From contig CM052354.1 of assembly GCA_028551475.1 (NCBI GenBank), positions 6,764,001 to 6,828,000 on the forward strand: a stretch of DNA of 64,000 bases, written 5' to 3'. The position numbers were made by a program, and so were the translations under genes. This stretch comes from Casuarina equisetifolia (Eukaryota > Streptophyta > Magnoliopsida > Fagales > Casuarinaceae). The notes beneath the pieces are model-generated. The model made no database searches and had not been told where the DNA came from. It saw only the letters and a program-made list of their open reading frames with translations. Below, in pieces: positions 10,721 to 22,969 of the stretch (positions are counted from its first letter, which is position 1; each line of letters begins with the position of its first letter).

Positions 10721-12886
10721 CTTCCTCATTAACATGGTCATTCATTCAATTCAAATAGTTTTGTAAGATTATATTGTTAACTTTACATTTTTCTGAAACT
10801 ATACCATCATGATTAAGGAAGCATAAAGGGAAAAGACAAAGAGTAAATAAGGAAAGCAAAGTTTTGGCCCTTGTGTTGTTAACCACATTTAAAACCACGG
10901 ACAACCACTTTGAAAGTTTAATAATGGAGGTGATTCAACCTCATTTAGGGATTGAGTATAGCTTATTAGAAGCAAGATGTTATGGTCAAGAAAAGTAAAC
11001 TTAACAGGGAGAATTCAAACAAGCAAATAATGCAAAATTTGGAGCATCATTCCGTACATATTTGTTCCTTCAAAACAAGATTCCTGACCATAAGCATGTA
11101 ACACATTAGAAGTTCAATTTAGTAGTTTATAAACCTATTGTTCCTTTCAGCAACATTATACTCTAATTCAATCTGCAAAGGTTAATCTTGTTTGAAGATT
11201 GTTCTTTTCCAAGCTTACGCTTATTCAATAAGCACTTGTCCAAAACAATTAGCAATTGATTAAGCACGTTGAACTTCATCTGAATTGGTGGTTTAAGTTC
11301 CGCAGTTAGTAAATCAGCAATTCGTAAGCAAAATAGACGCACCAAATAAAAAGATTAAAAAAACAAAAACCACATCCAAATGGCAGTTAATAAGAAATTC
11401 AAAAGAATTGAGAGATAAATTTAATAATTTGGAGGAATGTTCCGCACTTCGCACCCCCACCTCACTTAAATTTTATGTTATAGTTAAAAGTTGCCCCGAG
11501 GATCCGAACTCTTAAAGTTGCTCTACAAATAATCCAATTACGAACAATATAAAATGATTACTACACCAAGCAAAGAAAGCCATTGTGAGAATGGGACGAA
11601 GGCATCAATACACAATAAACAACTAAATGAGCTGCAGATAAGTGCTCAGCTTGGTTGGTAGCAGGTGCTACCTGTAACTTTTTGTGCATTAAAAAAGAAA
11701 ACAAATACATGTGTTCAAAATAAATAATTTAACTTTGCCATGACAGATCAAACAAACGAAAAAAAGAGCGCCTTTCCTCCGCTTCTCTTAATGCAAGGAT
11801 TGCTATCCGAACTGCTAGTCAACACAACACTTCTTCCAAACTATTTTGGAATCTAAATGCTCATTTTTTAACTTTTAAGGTAAAGTAATCTTAATCAATT
11901 TAAAAAACTCAATGCTAAACCTAAAAATTAGTTGTTGAGTTGAGATGATATTTTTTATTTATAAATATAACCCAAGAATCATACATAAAATGACTATATT
12001 TTTAATTCAAATCTACAAAAATTTGAAAATAGACTCATATAATAATACTTGGGGCAATTATTGGTTAAGTGATTCATAGGTAATATTGAAATTGTTATTG
12101 TAACTACCTGGATTTAGATTCTTTGTTTATTTCGAGTGATTATCAGTTCATGCTATCTTCTAAGAAAGAAAAAACTCATTAATTTAGTGAAGCATTTACT
12201 ATAGGTTCCATATTAATATCTGTTTTACTTCTAGGATTTAGTTGTGATGCATTTTCTTTTGGTTTGTATTGACCCACTAAGTCCTCATGGCTCCTAGACT
12301 CAATTAGCTCCACGGGCTTTATTACTTATAGTTCTAATTTTAAATGCCCTAACTTGCTAATTTAAAAATTGTATTCCCATCAAAAGTTGAATTAAGAGTA
12401 AATAGGTGATTATTTTACATATATATGATTCCTAAGCAAGATTTAAGTTATGTGAAACTTTTCATTACATTGTTTTTATCATGTCTCCTCATGGTTAATG
12501 CAAATTGCTGGTTTAAAATATAGAGGCTTCTTTTTAACCTAATTTGCAAAACAATACTTTTGAAACTTCAGTCATACTAAAAAAAGTAACTCAAAAATGT
12601 CCCATAAGCATTTAAGAGGAACTGCTTTACTCAACCCCTAAAAAAGAGCAAAATATCTTGGATACCGCACTAAAAGACATGATTGGCTAAAACCTCTCTC
12701 TGATCAAATTGGTGAATTCAAGCTATTAAAATTAGAAAAGAAATAGAATGGAAATACCTGCGAAGTAGTACAAAGGAACTCAAACAATCATCGAATAGAC
12801 TAGACCCAGATGAATGCAAACGAAATGCCCACAGAAAGAGAAAGGAAAGTGACAACAAATGAATGAATACATAGACAATTACTTCT

Positions 12887-13619
12887 CTAGAACTTGGACT
12901 TGACGGAATCAACTACGTTCTTATCCACCTGGAAAGCCTTCACAAGAATGTCACTACCAATAGCTGGTGTAGACCCAAACACTGCATTCGCAATGGAAAT
13001 GACTCCAGGGTTTTGACTGCTCAGAGCTGCAATGACAATAGCGTTACCATACCCTACATTTCTCTGGTAGTGGATGAGACCGATGGGGAATACAAATACA
13101 TCACCCTTCTGTAGCACCTTCGTGGTGTGTCTCTGATTTCAAGGTTGGACGTGATAAAACCGACTTCTAGACTACCTTCCAGGACAACTAAGATTTCGGT
13201 GGCTCGAGGGTGCGTGTGGGGAGGGTTGATACCCCAAGGTTCGTAATCGATGCGGGCAATGGAGATGCCAAGAGTATTGAGTCCTACTACCTGGAGTGCG
13301 TTCACTGTTGTCACCTTGGATTCAAGCTGGTTCGACTTGTTGCCCGCTATGTGAAGTCCACTGAAGAAGAAGTCATTGGCTTCAACCAGCTTTGGATCTT
13401 TGCAGACCAGACCATTCACTAGGACTGCCATACATAATAAAGCGTCATGTAAAACAAAGGAATCCAAATAGTAAGAAAAAAAGAAACATGCTTCAGTTTC
13501 ACTTATTACCTGTACTTGTCTTGTCTGCAACACAGAAATCTTGAAGTGGGCTGTTATCGGATGCCGAGGTGACAGTAAAAGAGAGCTAAAAGTCCTATGA
13601 AGAAAGCAGGAACAGCCAT
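12887..13619 (-). pseudogene. Germin-like protein, copy A (frameshifted)
   Basis: Two exons as in copy B: exon 1 13619-13510, an 85-bp intron with GT...AG ends (GGTAATAAG donor), exon 2 13424-12887. It keeps the germin-box sequence [13 protein letters not shown] and, in another frame, [11 protein letters not shown]. Two lesions break it. A 2-bp loss in the GA run of the signal-peptide exon (near 13577-13586) makes exon 1 110 nt instead of 112. A net 2-bp gain near 13130-13137, just after LEGSLEVGF, throws the second half out of frame. Several residues also differ from B and C (for example NKSNQLES). Germin-like proteins are secreted, manganese-binding cupins of the cell wall; this copy cannot make one. 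A TATA box is still present upstream. Confidence 0.85.
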
Positions 13620-13698
13620 TTCAAAGCAAAATGTTCAAGAAGCTGTAAATTGCTAAGAGTGGAAGTTTGAGTTGTGGATGAAGGACGGATACAACTTC

Positions 13699-13707
13699 CT
13701 TTATATA
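13699..13707 (-). promoter_or_regulatory. TATA box of germin-like copy A
   Basis: Minus strand TATATAAAG, 80-88 bp upstream of the copy A start codon and at the same relative place as in copies B and C. The core promoter has survived although the coding frame has not. Confidence 0.6.
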
Positions 13708-14184
13708 GGGAGAGGTTTTGAGGAAGCAACGCCATGCACCAAGTAAGTTTGCCGTCACTGCACAGGACGGGTATAATGGTTCTATTGACTACGTCTTTAA
13801 AACTGCGAAGTGAAGTTGGAAATTCGCTCCACTATACATAAGCGCGTTTTTGTTTCTTTCCCGGCCTCAATGATGTGATGGTAGGAATTTAATGATGTGT
13901 AGAAGATGGAATTTGTATTGCTTTCTGAGGAATAGTTAAACAAGGAATCGTCTACCCGGCCATTGTGCATTTATTTTATTTTATTTTGCTTTGTTCTGGC
14001 ACTTGTTAAGACGTCAAGTAACGAAACTAACTTGGTTTCTTCAAAGTTGCCAATTTATGGGATGTTACGAATTTGTTGGTAGAACTCCTCGAAATTTGTT
14101 ATTTTTTTTTAAGAAAAAAATTGTTGGAGTTGCCTTGTGTTGAACAATCAAATCCTAAATTCACCCAGATTCGACCAGATACCT

Positions 14185-14544
14185 TAGGAGTAGAATGAAT
14201 CACAACAGCAAGGAACTCTTGATAAGTTTGACAAGAAGTGATTAGATAGAAGCATCAAAAACAGAGTAAAGAAGGACTGCAGAATCACATAACCCAAAAG
14301 CACACCGTCTATTGGAAGACAAAATCTTAGAAGCCACAATACAAACACACATAACATTACAAAGAAAAACCAAGACATGCCTCTCAAACGCTTATTATAA
14401 ATTTTCGACAAAGTATTCAATTTGGCAACAACTTCTTCCTAATTCCAAAATAGAAAACAGAGTTGCCATCTTTTTCTTTTACAAGCAAGACAAGTCAAAG
14501 GTAAAGTTACCAAAGTGGAGATAAAAATCCTTTACATTCCAACA
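14185..14544 (-). mobile_element. LTR-like block in germin unit A
   Basis: On the minus strand the block begins TGTTGGAATGTAAAGG directly after a purine-rich GGGTGGAGA, as at a copia polypurine tract/3' LTR junction. It ends near CTACTCCTAA, followed by GGTATCTGG, a weak primer-site resemblance. Equivalent blocks are at 32311-32671 and 47409-47765. No matching partner LTR was found in the unit, so a solo or truncated LTR that predates the duplication is the best guess. It sits about 0.55 kb upstream of the germin-like start. Confidence 0.4.
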
Positions 14545-15469
14545 TCTCCACCCTATAAGTGCCCAGTGACGTTTGTTATTTAAAACACCATGTACTTACG
14601 GACCAGAAGTTAGAAGTTATGTTACGGTGATGAAGTTCTTGGAAACATCAGTTCAGTGGAATTTTGTTCCATAGTAAGCTTTCCCGTTAATGAGGACTCT
14701 ACAGAACTGAACTGAAGATGCAATCGGTCAGACGCATTGGTTTTTTGCTTTTAGTCACATGAAGATTAAGTAATTGGTGGAGATATTTGTAAAAAGTGCC
14801 CTTAACTGTTGCACTCTGTAAACTGGGTAGAATACATGTTGCCTAAGTTGTGCTTAGTAAATGTAGTAGGATGAAGTCTTTGTTTCGTTTAACGTCTCGA
14901 GCTTCTCTTTTCTGTTCTGGTATTTTGTCACTATAAGAGCTCTAAGTAGTTAATGAAAATGAAAAAGAACCATTAGGTTCAAGATGCTTCGTGTGTGATA
15001 TACTACTTCTCCAATCTCTAATTTCAATCACTCTGTTTCACCTAGTTTTTAGAACTGACCAAAATGGATCATGAACCAAAAACACTTGTCCTCTAGCAAC
15101 TCGTCATGGTTTATAACATTATTATGCGGATGAACTCAAGTGTCTCAACATGATGCAAACAATCATCTAATGAAAATGTGTTGATTACTACAAGTATTAT
15201 GTGTCTATAAGTCCAAAGAAAGCTAGCTCTTCCTACATACTGCGAGTTAAAAATTTTAGGGATCTTCTTTGGAAAGAACAACTAATGTGTGGAATGATGC
15301 TCCAAATTTCACAAAGTGTTCTTGTTTGAATTCACTCCATTAATTTCATTTTTTTGGTATACTATTTTCTTAACCATAACATCTTGCTTAGAATAAATCT
15401 CATCTATTCTACTTTTCAAGCATTTTTAAGTGGGTCTAGAATATTCTTCTCCTGCATAAAAGTTTCTTT

Positions 15470-15640
15470 TTTTGAGAGCTGCCACCTCTTCATAATTAAA
15501 CCCATTTAGAAATCTGTCAATAGCCAAATCCATTGCTTATGCCGAATATAAAGGAAAATCTTGATCCATTTTAAAAGGATAATTAGTCAATTCTATATCA
15601 AGGTGTTCAACTGAAATGCTCAGGAGATAATGTCTTCTCT
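15470..15640 (-). pseudogene. Fragment of an unassigned protein (DFPLYSAxAMDLAID type), unit A
   Basis: The minus strand reads DIELTNYPFKMDQDFPLYSA, a stop, then AMDLAIDRFLNGFNYEEVAAL. Homologous fragments are at 33540-33908, 48680-48860 and 41159-41530 (the longest). I do not recognise the family. The peptide is acidic with a short motif QAMDLAID. Here it is broken by stop codons and followed by unrelated transposon sequence. Confidence 0.5.
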
Positions 15641-15699
15641 TTAACTTGAACATATAGTTGTAACATATATGGTAGTAACCATAGAAGAGGTCTAGTATT

Positions 15700-18345
15700 T
15701 CTAGTAGAATGTCGAGGGGTCATTTGTGGTTGCAATTTAGGCAAATCATCTTATGTGGGTATGACATCCTCAATGTCATCATCATAAAAGATATCAAGTG
15801 GTTCAACTAATAGTGATGGTAGTATAGGTGTACAGGTTGATTTTGGTGAGGAAAGTATCTTTGGTTGGTGGCCATTTAGATAAGTCAAAGTAAGTAATGA
15901 GGTGTAGGGTTAGAAAGTACCTTAAAATCATGCATTCTTAAAGCCTCTAGAGCAAGTTTTGTTAACGTTACCTACATAGTAAGATGTGATTTGGTCCCTA
16001 CTTATGAGAAAAGGAAAATATTCTCATGGAATTTTACATCCTTACTTACAAAGAATTTATCTTTTTCAAGATCATATAACCTATAACCCTTCTAACCATG
16101 AGCATATCCCATAAAAATGCTAAGGATTGCTTAGGGAGAAAATTTGGTCATGTCAAAAAACAGAAAGACGTGAGAATTTAGTTGACTTTCCAAAAAGCTT
16201 TCCAAAGGTATGATTCCATGCAAGACCATAGATGACATTCTATTGATTAGATAGGTAGCTATAAGTATATACTCCCCCTAGAAGTTGTCGAGCATTGAGC
16301 TTTGAAACTTCAAAGCTCATACAACATCTAAAATATGATGATGTCCGCACTCAATCACACCATTCTATTGTGGTATGTGTGCACATGATCTTTCATGTTT
16401 AATGCCATAATAGATAAATAATTTTTTTATGTGCTAATTGAAAAAATCAAATGCATTTTCAATTCTAACACACTTGACTTTTATGCCAAATTGGTTTTTA
16501 ACTAAGTTGAGGAATTCTTCCAACCATAAATAGGTTTCACTCTTGACTTTCATTAAGAACGTCTATATTCCTCATGAAAAATCAACTGGAGTGAGGAAAT
16601 ATCGTGACCCATTATGATTAGGGATTTTATAAAGTCCCCAAACATTTACATGAACTAGGTTAAAAATCCATTGTGTAGTATGATCATGCACAGGAAAGGG
16701 ATTGCAAGTCTGTTTTATCAGTGAACAAATCATGCAAGGCTTATGTTGAAAGAATTTTAAAGATTTAAAATCATTAATATATTGAAATTTTTCATCAAAC
16801 ATATGTCCAACTCTACAATACTAGAGTTTGGAATTTAAAGCATTACATATTGACATTGTGTTTACAAGAGATAAGACATGCCTTGGAAGTTGTGTGACTT
16901 CTTTCCTATCAAGACATGTAACAAAATAGTAAAGACCACTTTTAACCCTACCAAGGCCTTTGACTTTACTCATCCAAAGGTTCTAAAACACACAAAATTT
17001 GGCATAAAATATAATGTGGTATTTTTATTCTCATGGTAGAAGTTTGAAGTCTATATGTTACCAATGCATGATCACCATTTGAAAATTTATCTTTCTTAGA
17101 TCTAGAAGCACATGGAACAATTGAATTCAAGCATGACAAATTTGCAATAATATGATCACTGACACCAAAATCTGTAATCCAAACTTTGTTTTGGAAATCA
17201 GATTTACATGTCAAGTAAGCCTAGCTATCTTAATTGTTGTTCAGGAACTACATAAATCACTAGTATTTTATTTTTATGATGAAGACATGATCATCTTTAG
17301 TTACTAGATTGGTTTTGCTTTCCTCTTTGTAGTTTTCGTGTGTTGGTGGAAAACCATGCAACTTGTAGCATTCTTTCTTTTTTTGGCCATACCCTTTGCA
17401 AGAGTTGCACAACGAGCCCGTAACATAGTGGTATTTTTCCCTTTTATGGCCATTTTTTTCACAAAGGCCACATTTGTCATTTTGCTCACCTTTAAATGAC
17501 TTGTCAATTTGCATTGCCGTTAATGTAAACGACATGTCATTTTTTTGCATAAATGGCATGTTGTATGTTGCAAGTCATTCAACACCTAAAGGTGATCCCA
17601 TAGGTGCGCCCACTGCAATTGCTTCTAACCTGTCTCTTGTGTTTATTACATCGACCTAATTTTTTGCCATAACATAAGCGAATTCTCTAGTCATCTTCCA
17701 TGTCGTGCTTTGGCAATATTCTACCTTACAAACCATAGAATAGGTTTTTAGAAGGTCCAAAGGAGGTTGCATCATCAAAATTTGCCCCTAGAAAGCTAAA
17801 TAACAATCCTTGAGTCCTTTGGAAAAATTGGTAGAAGCACATTTCCACATCAACATCGCTCCATAGTTGGAAAAAGACCTCTTGAGGCCTCTTAAGCTTG
17901 ATTATTGAAGCATAATCATTCTAGAGAGTCTTTAATTCACCAAAATATTGAAAAATTAGCTCGTCCCTTTGCTAAAGTATGCATAATTATGTCGTTAGGT
18001 CAAAAACCGTAGATGAGTCCACTTAATAGTACTAGTCATGCAATTTTGACCACAATTTGGTCACAATTCGAGTGTAGAATAAACCGTTATGGAGATGGTT
18101 GGCAATCAAGTTCAAAATCTAGAGGATAAAATGGTCCAAGGATGTAAAAGGGGTTAGAAAGTAGGTGAAATGACTGAGAAAACAACAAAACGTAAAGCTA
18201 TTCTAACATATTTCTAAAATGCTAGAAATAGCCTTGAAAACCAAGCGGGAGATTGAAAGTGAAAGAGAAACGAAGCAAGAACCAAGAAAATAGGTGAAAA
18301 AACTTACATCGTGTATACCTTGCTCTTGATACCATGAAGAAATGA
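15700..18345 (-). mobile_element. Degenerate Ty1-copia retrotransposon
   Basis: Minus-strand pieces appear in copia order. Primer site TGGTATCAAGAGCAAGG at about 18320-18340. Gag zinc-knuckle region CGLCEKNGHKREKYH and CNSCKGYGQKKKECYKLHG (17559-17260). Protease-like WITDFGVSDHI (17190-17150), where the usual DSGASDHI is altered. GAG-pre-integrase and integrase CMICSLIKQTCNPFP and HVNVWGLYKIPNHNGSRYF (16802-16572). HTPQ-stop-NGV near 16370. The post-integrase phrase DLEKDKFFVSKDVKFHENIF near 16090-15990. Stops and frameshifts run throughout and no reverse transcriptase or RNase H follows, so the 3' half is missing. It abuts germin unit A. Confidence 0.75.
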
Positions 18346-18589
18346 CTGCAAAACAAAAAAGTAAGAAGCAATGCATCCGAAGAACACCATTTTGTTGAAG
18401 TATGATGTGTTGTTTTCTATTAACACTTTTCAAAGAATAAAGAACACCCGATTATAGCTTAAGTACAACAAGAATGAGAGATGGGCCTCATCATGTCTCT
18501 TGGCCTATAACAAAACAATATAGTCCAACTAAAGGCCCATGACACCTACACATTTTTACAAAAGACAACCTTTATATCTAATAGATAAT

Positions 18590-19500
18590 ATACAATTATA
18601 ACGTTAGGATTCCAATTCAAGAAGGTTGTAAGGGACATAAGTGCTTCTTTAACTTGTACCAAAGTCTGCTCTTGATGCAATTAAACCTCTCGAAGTGATA
18701 CGTGGTCTTTTACGGCACCTTGGTGTTTGTTTATACACATTTGTATCCTTCCTACTTTATAACTATCAACAAAGCTAGTTTTTCACAATCGGTCTATACA
18801 TTTGGAGGTCAATTATCATTTTGTCAATAAAAAGGTTGCTCAGGGTACTATGATTACTACTTATGTATTAACCTCAAAGCATTGGCTAACACTTTACAAA
18901 GCCCCTAGCTAAAGACTAGGTGGAAGTCTTACATAGAGCTTCCATTTCCATTTCAGTTTGTATTGTAGCTAACCAACTTAGATGTTCTAAGGCTTTCCTT
19001 ATTGAGGTTAGAACTTTAAATATACTTAATGAAGTTGTAAGGATGCTTCATGTTTCCATCTTGTGCAATCATTGGTTTGAAGTAATTGGTTCGAACCTTA
19101 TAAGAGTATCATTTTTTTTAGTTTTAGGTTTAAAGACTATCATTTCTTGTTTAAGGCTACCTCCTTTTGTAGAGTCAAGTTCCAATGGACTTGCAACTAT
19201 TGGGTTGCTTCCTCGCACATCTTTTTAAGACAATTCTACTATCTCTTGTTAAAGGTGAGCTTTTCTTAGCTTCAATAAGTAAAAGGTTTCTAAGAAGGAC
19301 AGTACCTAGATGGTTTTTGGGTTGGTTCTTAAGGAGTTTTCTTCTTCTTAAGAAAAGATCAAAGGAGTGGTTGAGTTTTTTAGTTGGGAGAGAAAGATGA
19401 GCAGTGATAATGTTTGAGAAAAGCTACCATCTTTTGCCTGGTGTGAGGATCCTGGTCAAGAGATACTACTAAGTGAGAAGCTAATTATCTACTTGTGCTA
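18590..19500 (-). mobile_element. Copia linker/host-fragment relic
   Basis: 18600-18712 matches 41505-41620 (minus-strand reading LHQEQTLVQVKEA...LTTFLN), the N-terminal part of the unassigned protein seen at 41159-41530. 18900-19480 is the inverted copy of 50550-51150, a copia segment between integrase and reverse transcriptase. Its minus-strand sense therefore represents the same degenerate linker. All frames are interrupted. The block ends at the LTR element that begins near 19612. Confidence 0.55.
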
Positions 19501-19611
19501 GGTTTAACAACATTGTTGGTTCTTGAGCTATAAGAATGCCTCAATGTGATGATTCAACTATTTCAGACATTGTTCCATATGTTAATGATCTTGCCTCTTC
19601 TTGGCTTAACC

Positions 19612-22163
19612 TGCCTCCCTTGTTTGTTTTATTGTTCAACATGGCAAAGAAGTTTGACTTTAGTTTGTAACCTTCAAGAGTTTGGACAAAACTAAACCAA
19701 GAAGCAACATGCCTATAACAAAAGATATAAAAAGGATAATACTAAAGTGAAAATAAGCAAGAGAAATGGATTTAGTAGAAATAACTTAAGTATAAAGTAA
19801 ACATAATGACATATGAGCAATTTGTAAATCATGGTCACAAGGCCTAAACGCCCTACTACATCTTTACTCAAAACTCAACATATTTGAAAAGCAATATGTT
19901 ATTCCAAAATGCAAAAAGAGTTTATTGTCTTACAAATAAGAAACTTAATACTATGATTTTGGATGATAGTATAAAAGTCCCTTAAGTCCTATTTATAGGA
20001 AGAGTTGGCATGCTTCCTAATGTAACAAGATAAGATAAGGTCAGCACACTTCCTAATGTAACAAGATAAGATAAGGTTGGCATGATACATCTTTGGCTTG
20101 GCACACTCTTCAAGGTCATCAAATGTATCCATACGTGGCTAGCTCATGGCTTATACATGCAATGAGAAGGCTAGCGAGGCTAGAGGTGGCAAGTTCTAAT
20201 GGAAAAACTAGTATATGTGTTGTCAAGGATTCAAAGCTTGGATCTTTCTCTAACATGCCTTCTCAAACTTGGCATGGTAGTTTACTAAGACAAGTTTGCT
20301 CTATTGAATGTTTAAGTACTAAGGATATTCTATTTGAATCCTTGATTGTTTAAGATGAAGCAACAAAAGCCCTTTCTTTGAAGAAGTTCCTTGCCCTTCT
20401 GTGTTGTTTTTGCAACTTTGTAGTTTCTTGTAGGTGAGCTTATGATAATCCTTGCCATAGTGTGACTTGATAGCATTAACATTAACTTTTATGTTAATGT
20501 TTGGTGGAGATTCATTGTAAATGGTTGAAATTTGTTGTAACCATCAAAACATTTGTTGACTTGCCAACATTGTTGAGAATGTTTGAGTTGTGATAAGGTT
20601 TCTTGCTTGAGTCTTGCAAAGTGAAAGACTCTATGCATTAATGATGGGCTGTGAAAGACCTTATGCATTGGTGATTGGTTATTTATCATCTCACGCAAGC
20701 TCTAGAGGATGGGCTGTGTTGTGAAGCCCTTAGTAAATAAATGTTGTCTACTACTTCTTTTTCCATCTTTTTCTTCTTCCTTTTCTTATTCTTCTTCTTT
20801 TTCTTCTTTTTCTTCTTTTTCTTCTTCATGATGCCATAGATAGTAATTATTTGTCTACTTTTTCTTCTTCTTCTTCTTTTCTTTTTTTTTTTTCTTTTTG
20901 TTTTTATTTTTTTTTCTTTTTTATAATGTCATAGATAGTAGTTAGTTGTCTTCTTCTTCTTCTTCTTCTTCTTCTTCTTCTTCTTCTTCTTCTTTTTTCT
21001 TTTTTTTCTTCTTTATAATGTCGTAGATAGCAGTTAGTTGTCTTCTTCTTCTTCTTCTTCTTCTTCTTTTTCTTTTTCTTCTTCTTCTTCCTCTTCTTCT
21101 CCTTCTTCTTTTTCCTTTTCTTTTCCTTCTTTATGATGTCATAGATATTTAATAGTTGTCTACATCTTATTCTTTCTTTCTTACTTTCTTCTTCTTTCTT
21201 CTTCCTTTTTTTTTTTATATATATGGCCATCGTCTCTAGCAAGGAGATTTGAATGCCTTTTGGAGAGATTTCTCAAAATATAGCATCTTGCTTTAATAAG
21301 CAATCAAGATATAAATCTTCTCTTTAACATTGTTCTTACTTCTTGAACAAGAACCTTCTAAGAATCAAAAGGATAAAGTTTGTTGCTCAAGAATTGTATA
21401 AACTTTTGCATGCTGGTGAAAAGCCTAAAATCAAGGATAAAGATGCATTATAAAATAGATAATCCTATATATTGAAGATTAACCTTTAAGGATAATCCTT
21501 GCTCTAATACCATGAAGAAAATCAAAGTTGGTTATATTGTTCAACATGGCAGTGGAGTTTGACTTGAGTTTGTAACCTTCAATAGTTTGGACAAAACTAA
21601 CCAAGAAGTAACATGCCTATAACAAAAGATATAAAAAGGATAATACTAGAGTGAAAACATAAGCAAGAGAAATGATTCAGTAGAAATAACTTAAGTATAA
21701 ATAAGTATAAAGTAAACATAATGACATAATGACATAATGACATAATGAGTAATTTGGAAATCATGGTCATAAGGCCTAAACACCCTACTACATCTTTACA
21801 CAAAACTCAACATATTTGAAGAGCAATATGTTATTCCAAAATGCAAAAAACAAGAAACTTAATACAATGATTTTGGATGATGGTACAAGAGTGCCTTAGG
21901 TCCTATTTATAGGAAGAGTTAACATGCTTCCTAATGTAACAAGATAAGATAAGGTTGGCATGCTTCCTAATGTAACAAGATAAGATAAGGTCGGCATGAT
22001 ACATCTTTAGCCTGGCACATTCTTCATCAAATGTATCCATACGTGGCTAGCTCATGGCTTGTGCATGGGGTGAGAAAGCTAGTAAAGGTAGAGGTGGTAA
22101 GTTCTAGTGGAGAAGCTAGTATGTGTGCTGTTAAGGATTCAAAGCTTGGATCTTTCTCTAACA
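19612..22163 (-). mobile_element. Non-autonomous LTR retroelement with CTT-rich core
   Basis: Direct repeats at about 19612-20255 and 21513-22163 (around 640 bp) are long and colinear, sharing for example GATTTTGGATGAT, CCTATTTATAGGAAGAGTT and a doubled CTTCCTAATGTAACAAG module. On the minus strand each begins TGTTAGAGAAAGATCC. The right-hand one ends ...TTTTCTTCA and is followed by the primer site TGGTATTAGAG (21512-21502), so the element points left. The 1.25-kb interior has no gag or pol; it is mostly CTT/TTC arrays. This is a LARD/TRIM-like non-autonomous element. The outer end of the left LTR is degraded and no target duplication is seen. Confidence 0.75.
20758..21215. repeat. CTT-rich minisatellite inside the non-autonomous LTR element
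   Basis: Long runs of TTC/CTT are punctuated four times by a related 25-30 bp phrase: GCCATAGATAGTAATTATTTG (20831), GTCATAGATAGTAGTTAG (20928), GTCGTAGATAGCAGTTAG (21020) and GTCATAGATATTTAATAG (21137). The period is about 92-117 bp, so this is a four-unit tandem array in which a short unique phrase and a trinucleotide run alternate. On the minus strand it gives meaningless poly-Lys/Arg/Glu frames. Confidence 0.85.
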
Positions 22164-22960
22164 CATATCACCTACGTTCAACATGTCTTGCATGTTGATA
22201 CTAAAGCTTCATATGCACATGCACATCACAACATGCATGAGGCCCCACCACATCATATCTTGTATGCTAAAGCAATACCACCATAAGTTAAAGGTAACTT
22301 TCCTGATTTGAACTTACCTACTTCCATGTTAGATTTCATTCCTTGCAGATTATAACAACATTCGAGAAGCAACTCAAGCCTAGTTCCTACACATGCTGAC
22401 ATAAGCAACAAGCTCAAGTTGGAACCAATGACTCTTTCTCCGTATATTGACGAGCCGTTAGATATCATCCCCGCCTCTTTCGGAGATAAACTTTAATGGA
22501 GATCCTTATGAAGATTATTCAAGACCATGTCACACATAATATGATGACACTTAGATTGGTCAACAATATTGAAGATGCCAATATTGAGCTGTTATGATGA
22601 TAAGACGACGATGCTCATGATGTTCACTCTAGAAGGAAGTGCAAAATTGATAACGTGATAGAAGATGCCTTCATGATGATGATTTTTTGTTTTCATTGTG
22701 TTGAGAAGTGTGATTATCATTTTATCTTTAGGTTTGTAATATAATATGTTAGAACTTTAACTATAAATACAGTCCAAGGCCTCTATACAAAGTGTTGAAT
22801 GTCTTTGTATGAGCTCTTGTTCTTAAACTGAAGAAGCTTGGCTTTTGTAGTTTCACATTTCTAATATTACCTTTGTTTTTGAGTACTTATCTTGGGTAAC
22901 ATTACGTGTTCCTCATTCTTAGCTTCTACACATCAAAAGTACCCTACTTTTTTCTTCATA
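22164..22960. other. Unassigned stretch
   Basis: No gene or transposon domain is recognised. 22720-22930 has a look of retroelement or gene 3' sequence (CTATAAATACAG near 22762, then AT-rich text) but no partner repeat is in the window. Confidence 0.3.
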
Positions 22961-22969
22961 ATGGTGTTG

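Larger units (their letters stand above)
10200..15640. repeat. Germin-like segmental duplication, unit A
   Basis: This block shares long stretches with 29640-33930 (unit B) and 44780-48990 (unit C). The order is the same: GCTAGTACAATATTT, AT-rich flank, minus-strand germin-like gene, TATA box, LTR-like block, then fragments of an unassigned minus-strand protein. In unit A the shared sequence stops near 10300 and resumes near 11845, so about 1.5 kb has been inserted (or lost from B and C). That insert contains the relic at 10483-10720. Unit A has one copy of a roughly 290-bp AT-rich module that is doubled in B and C, which marks A as the earliest-diverging unit. Confidence 0.8.

Noticed and set aside
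20904..21242. Minus-strand ORF rich in Lys, Arg and Glu
   Set aside because: It is the translation of the CTT/TTC minisatellite; no codon structure beyond the repeat.
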